Shown: positions 5,096-5,350 of the stretch, in pieces
Position numbering within the stretch: the first letter of the stretch is position 1
How the letters are laid out: each line of letters starts with the position of its first letter
DNA from: Bacteroidota bacterium
GTDB taxonomy: Bacteria > Bacteroidota > Bacteroidia > NS11-12g > UBA9320
Assembly (NCBI GenBank): GCA_003484585.1
Contig: DNBZ01000373.1
Span: 1-5,350, forward strand
Reading direction: 5' to 3'
Length of the DNA stretch: 5,350 nt
Notes under the pieces: generated by a model
The model's input: only the letters and a program-made list of their open reading frames with translations
Database searches by the model: none
Told to the model about the DNA's origin: nothing
Program-made: the position numbers and the translations under genes

Positions 5096-5350
5096 CATCA
5101 CTCATGAATTGTATCTGAAAAACTTTCATTTCTTCATGAGAAAACTCCCCATCATACTCATCTACAGCCTTATCTATGTTGCCAGTATCTTCAGATTTAA
5201 GGAAATCATAAATGTCTTCTCTGCCTTCTTCGTCTATTAATTCATCTATATAATACATGAGGTCTACTTGAGTTCCAGAGCATACTATTGCTTCTAGCTC
5301 GTCAAGTAATTCTTGGTAGTCCATACCTTGACCTTTAGCTATATCTTCTA
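5085..5350 (-). CDS. recQ: ATP-dependent DNA helicase RecQ, C-terminal end (5' part outside window)
   Basis: The frame is open from the right edge of the window to TAG at 5087-5085, giving 87 complete codons (upstream of an internal Met it reads EDIAKGQG). It is therefore the tail of a larger gene and not a separate 79-residue protein starting at ATG 5324. The segment is very acidic and has the pattern LLDELEAIVCSGTQVDLMYYID, then DEEGREDIYDFLKSEDTGNI, then EEMKVFQIQFMSDVAN at the end. I recognise this as the C-terminal extension that follows the HRDC region in Bacteroidota RecQ proteins, which usually end in a phrase like KFLSEVAN. RecQ is a 3'-5' helicase acting in recombinational repair; its motor and zinc domains lie outside the window. 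The identification rests on memory of that lineage-specific tail. The stop codon is inside the tRNA promoter. Confidence 0.8.
   Translation of the reverse strand, partial: EDIAKGQGMDYQELLDELEAIVCSGTQVDLMYYIDELIDEEGREDIYDFLKSEDTGNIDKAVDEYDGEFSHEEMKVFQIQFMSDVAN

Noticed and set aside
4980..5240. A plus-strand frame running through the tRNA and the end of recQ.
   Set aside because: It reads the antisense of a complete tRNA (the MVGRPGFEPGLFC string is a well-known false translation of tRNA antisense) and of recQ.
5085..5324. A stand-alone 79-residue acidic protein starting at ATG 5324.
   Set aside because: The frame continues open to the window edge with protein-like codons, and the segment matches the tail of Bacteroidota RecQ, so the ATG is internal.

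Overview
The window looks like chromosomal core sequence from an AT-rich member of the Bacteroidota (Cytophagales, Flavobacteriales or a related order; I cannot place it more finely). Three things point there. One promoter matches the Bacteroidota sigma-A pattern TTG-N19-TAnnTTTG exactly. No start codon is preceded by a convincing Shine-Dalgarno sequence. The proteins have Bacteroidota-type architectures: a RecQ with a lineage-specific acidic C-terminal tail, and an arginase-fold protein with the 'SDAPG' and 'SRWWM' signatures and no metal site.

Layout from left to right. Positions 1-870 (minus strand) hold a stress-regulation operon read right to left: an ECF sigma factor (310-870), a small one-TM protein overlapping it by 14 bp that is probably its anti-sigma factor (57-323), and the first 20 codons of an exported protein (1-60) joined by an ATGA overlap. 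Positions 934-1062 (minus) hold a 42-residue lipoprotein in what would otherwise be called an intergenic gap. Positions 1093-2199 (minus) encode the degenerate arginase-family protein. It diverges from an extended-SDR NAD(P)-dependent epimerase/reductase at 2240-3223 (plus), with 40 bp between the two start codons.

Positions 3226-5095 (minus) form what looks like one complete transcription unit: a consensus promoter (5066-5095), tRNA-Gln with anticodon UUG and an encoded CCA end (4981-5056), prs (PRPP synthase, 3933-4904), rplY (ribosomal protein L25/CTC, 3287-3901) and an intrinsic terminator (3226-3259). The right edge (5085-5350, minus) is the C-terminal end of recQ, whose stop codon lies inside the tRNA promoter.

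Functionally, the right half is translation and nucleotide supply (a tRNA, PRPP, a 5S-rRNA-binding protein) next to DNA repair. The left half is envelope stress sensing plus envelope or unknown functions. I see no mobile element, CRISPR array, phage gene or defence system, and no gene-free stretch longer than 300 bases. The least expected items are the unlisted small lipoprotein, the arginase-fold protein without a metal site, and the unusually legible promoter-to-terminator unit.
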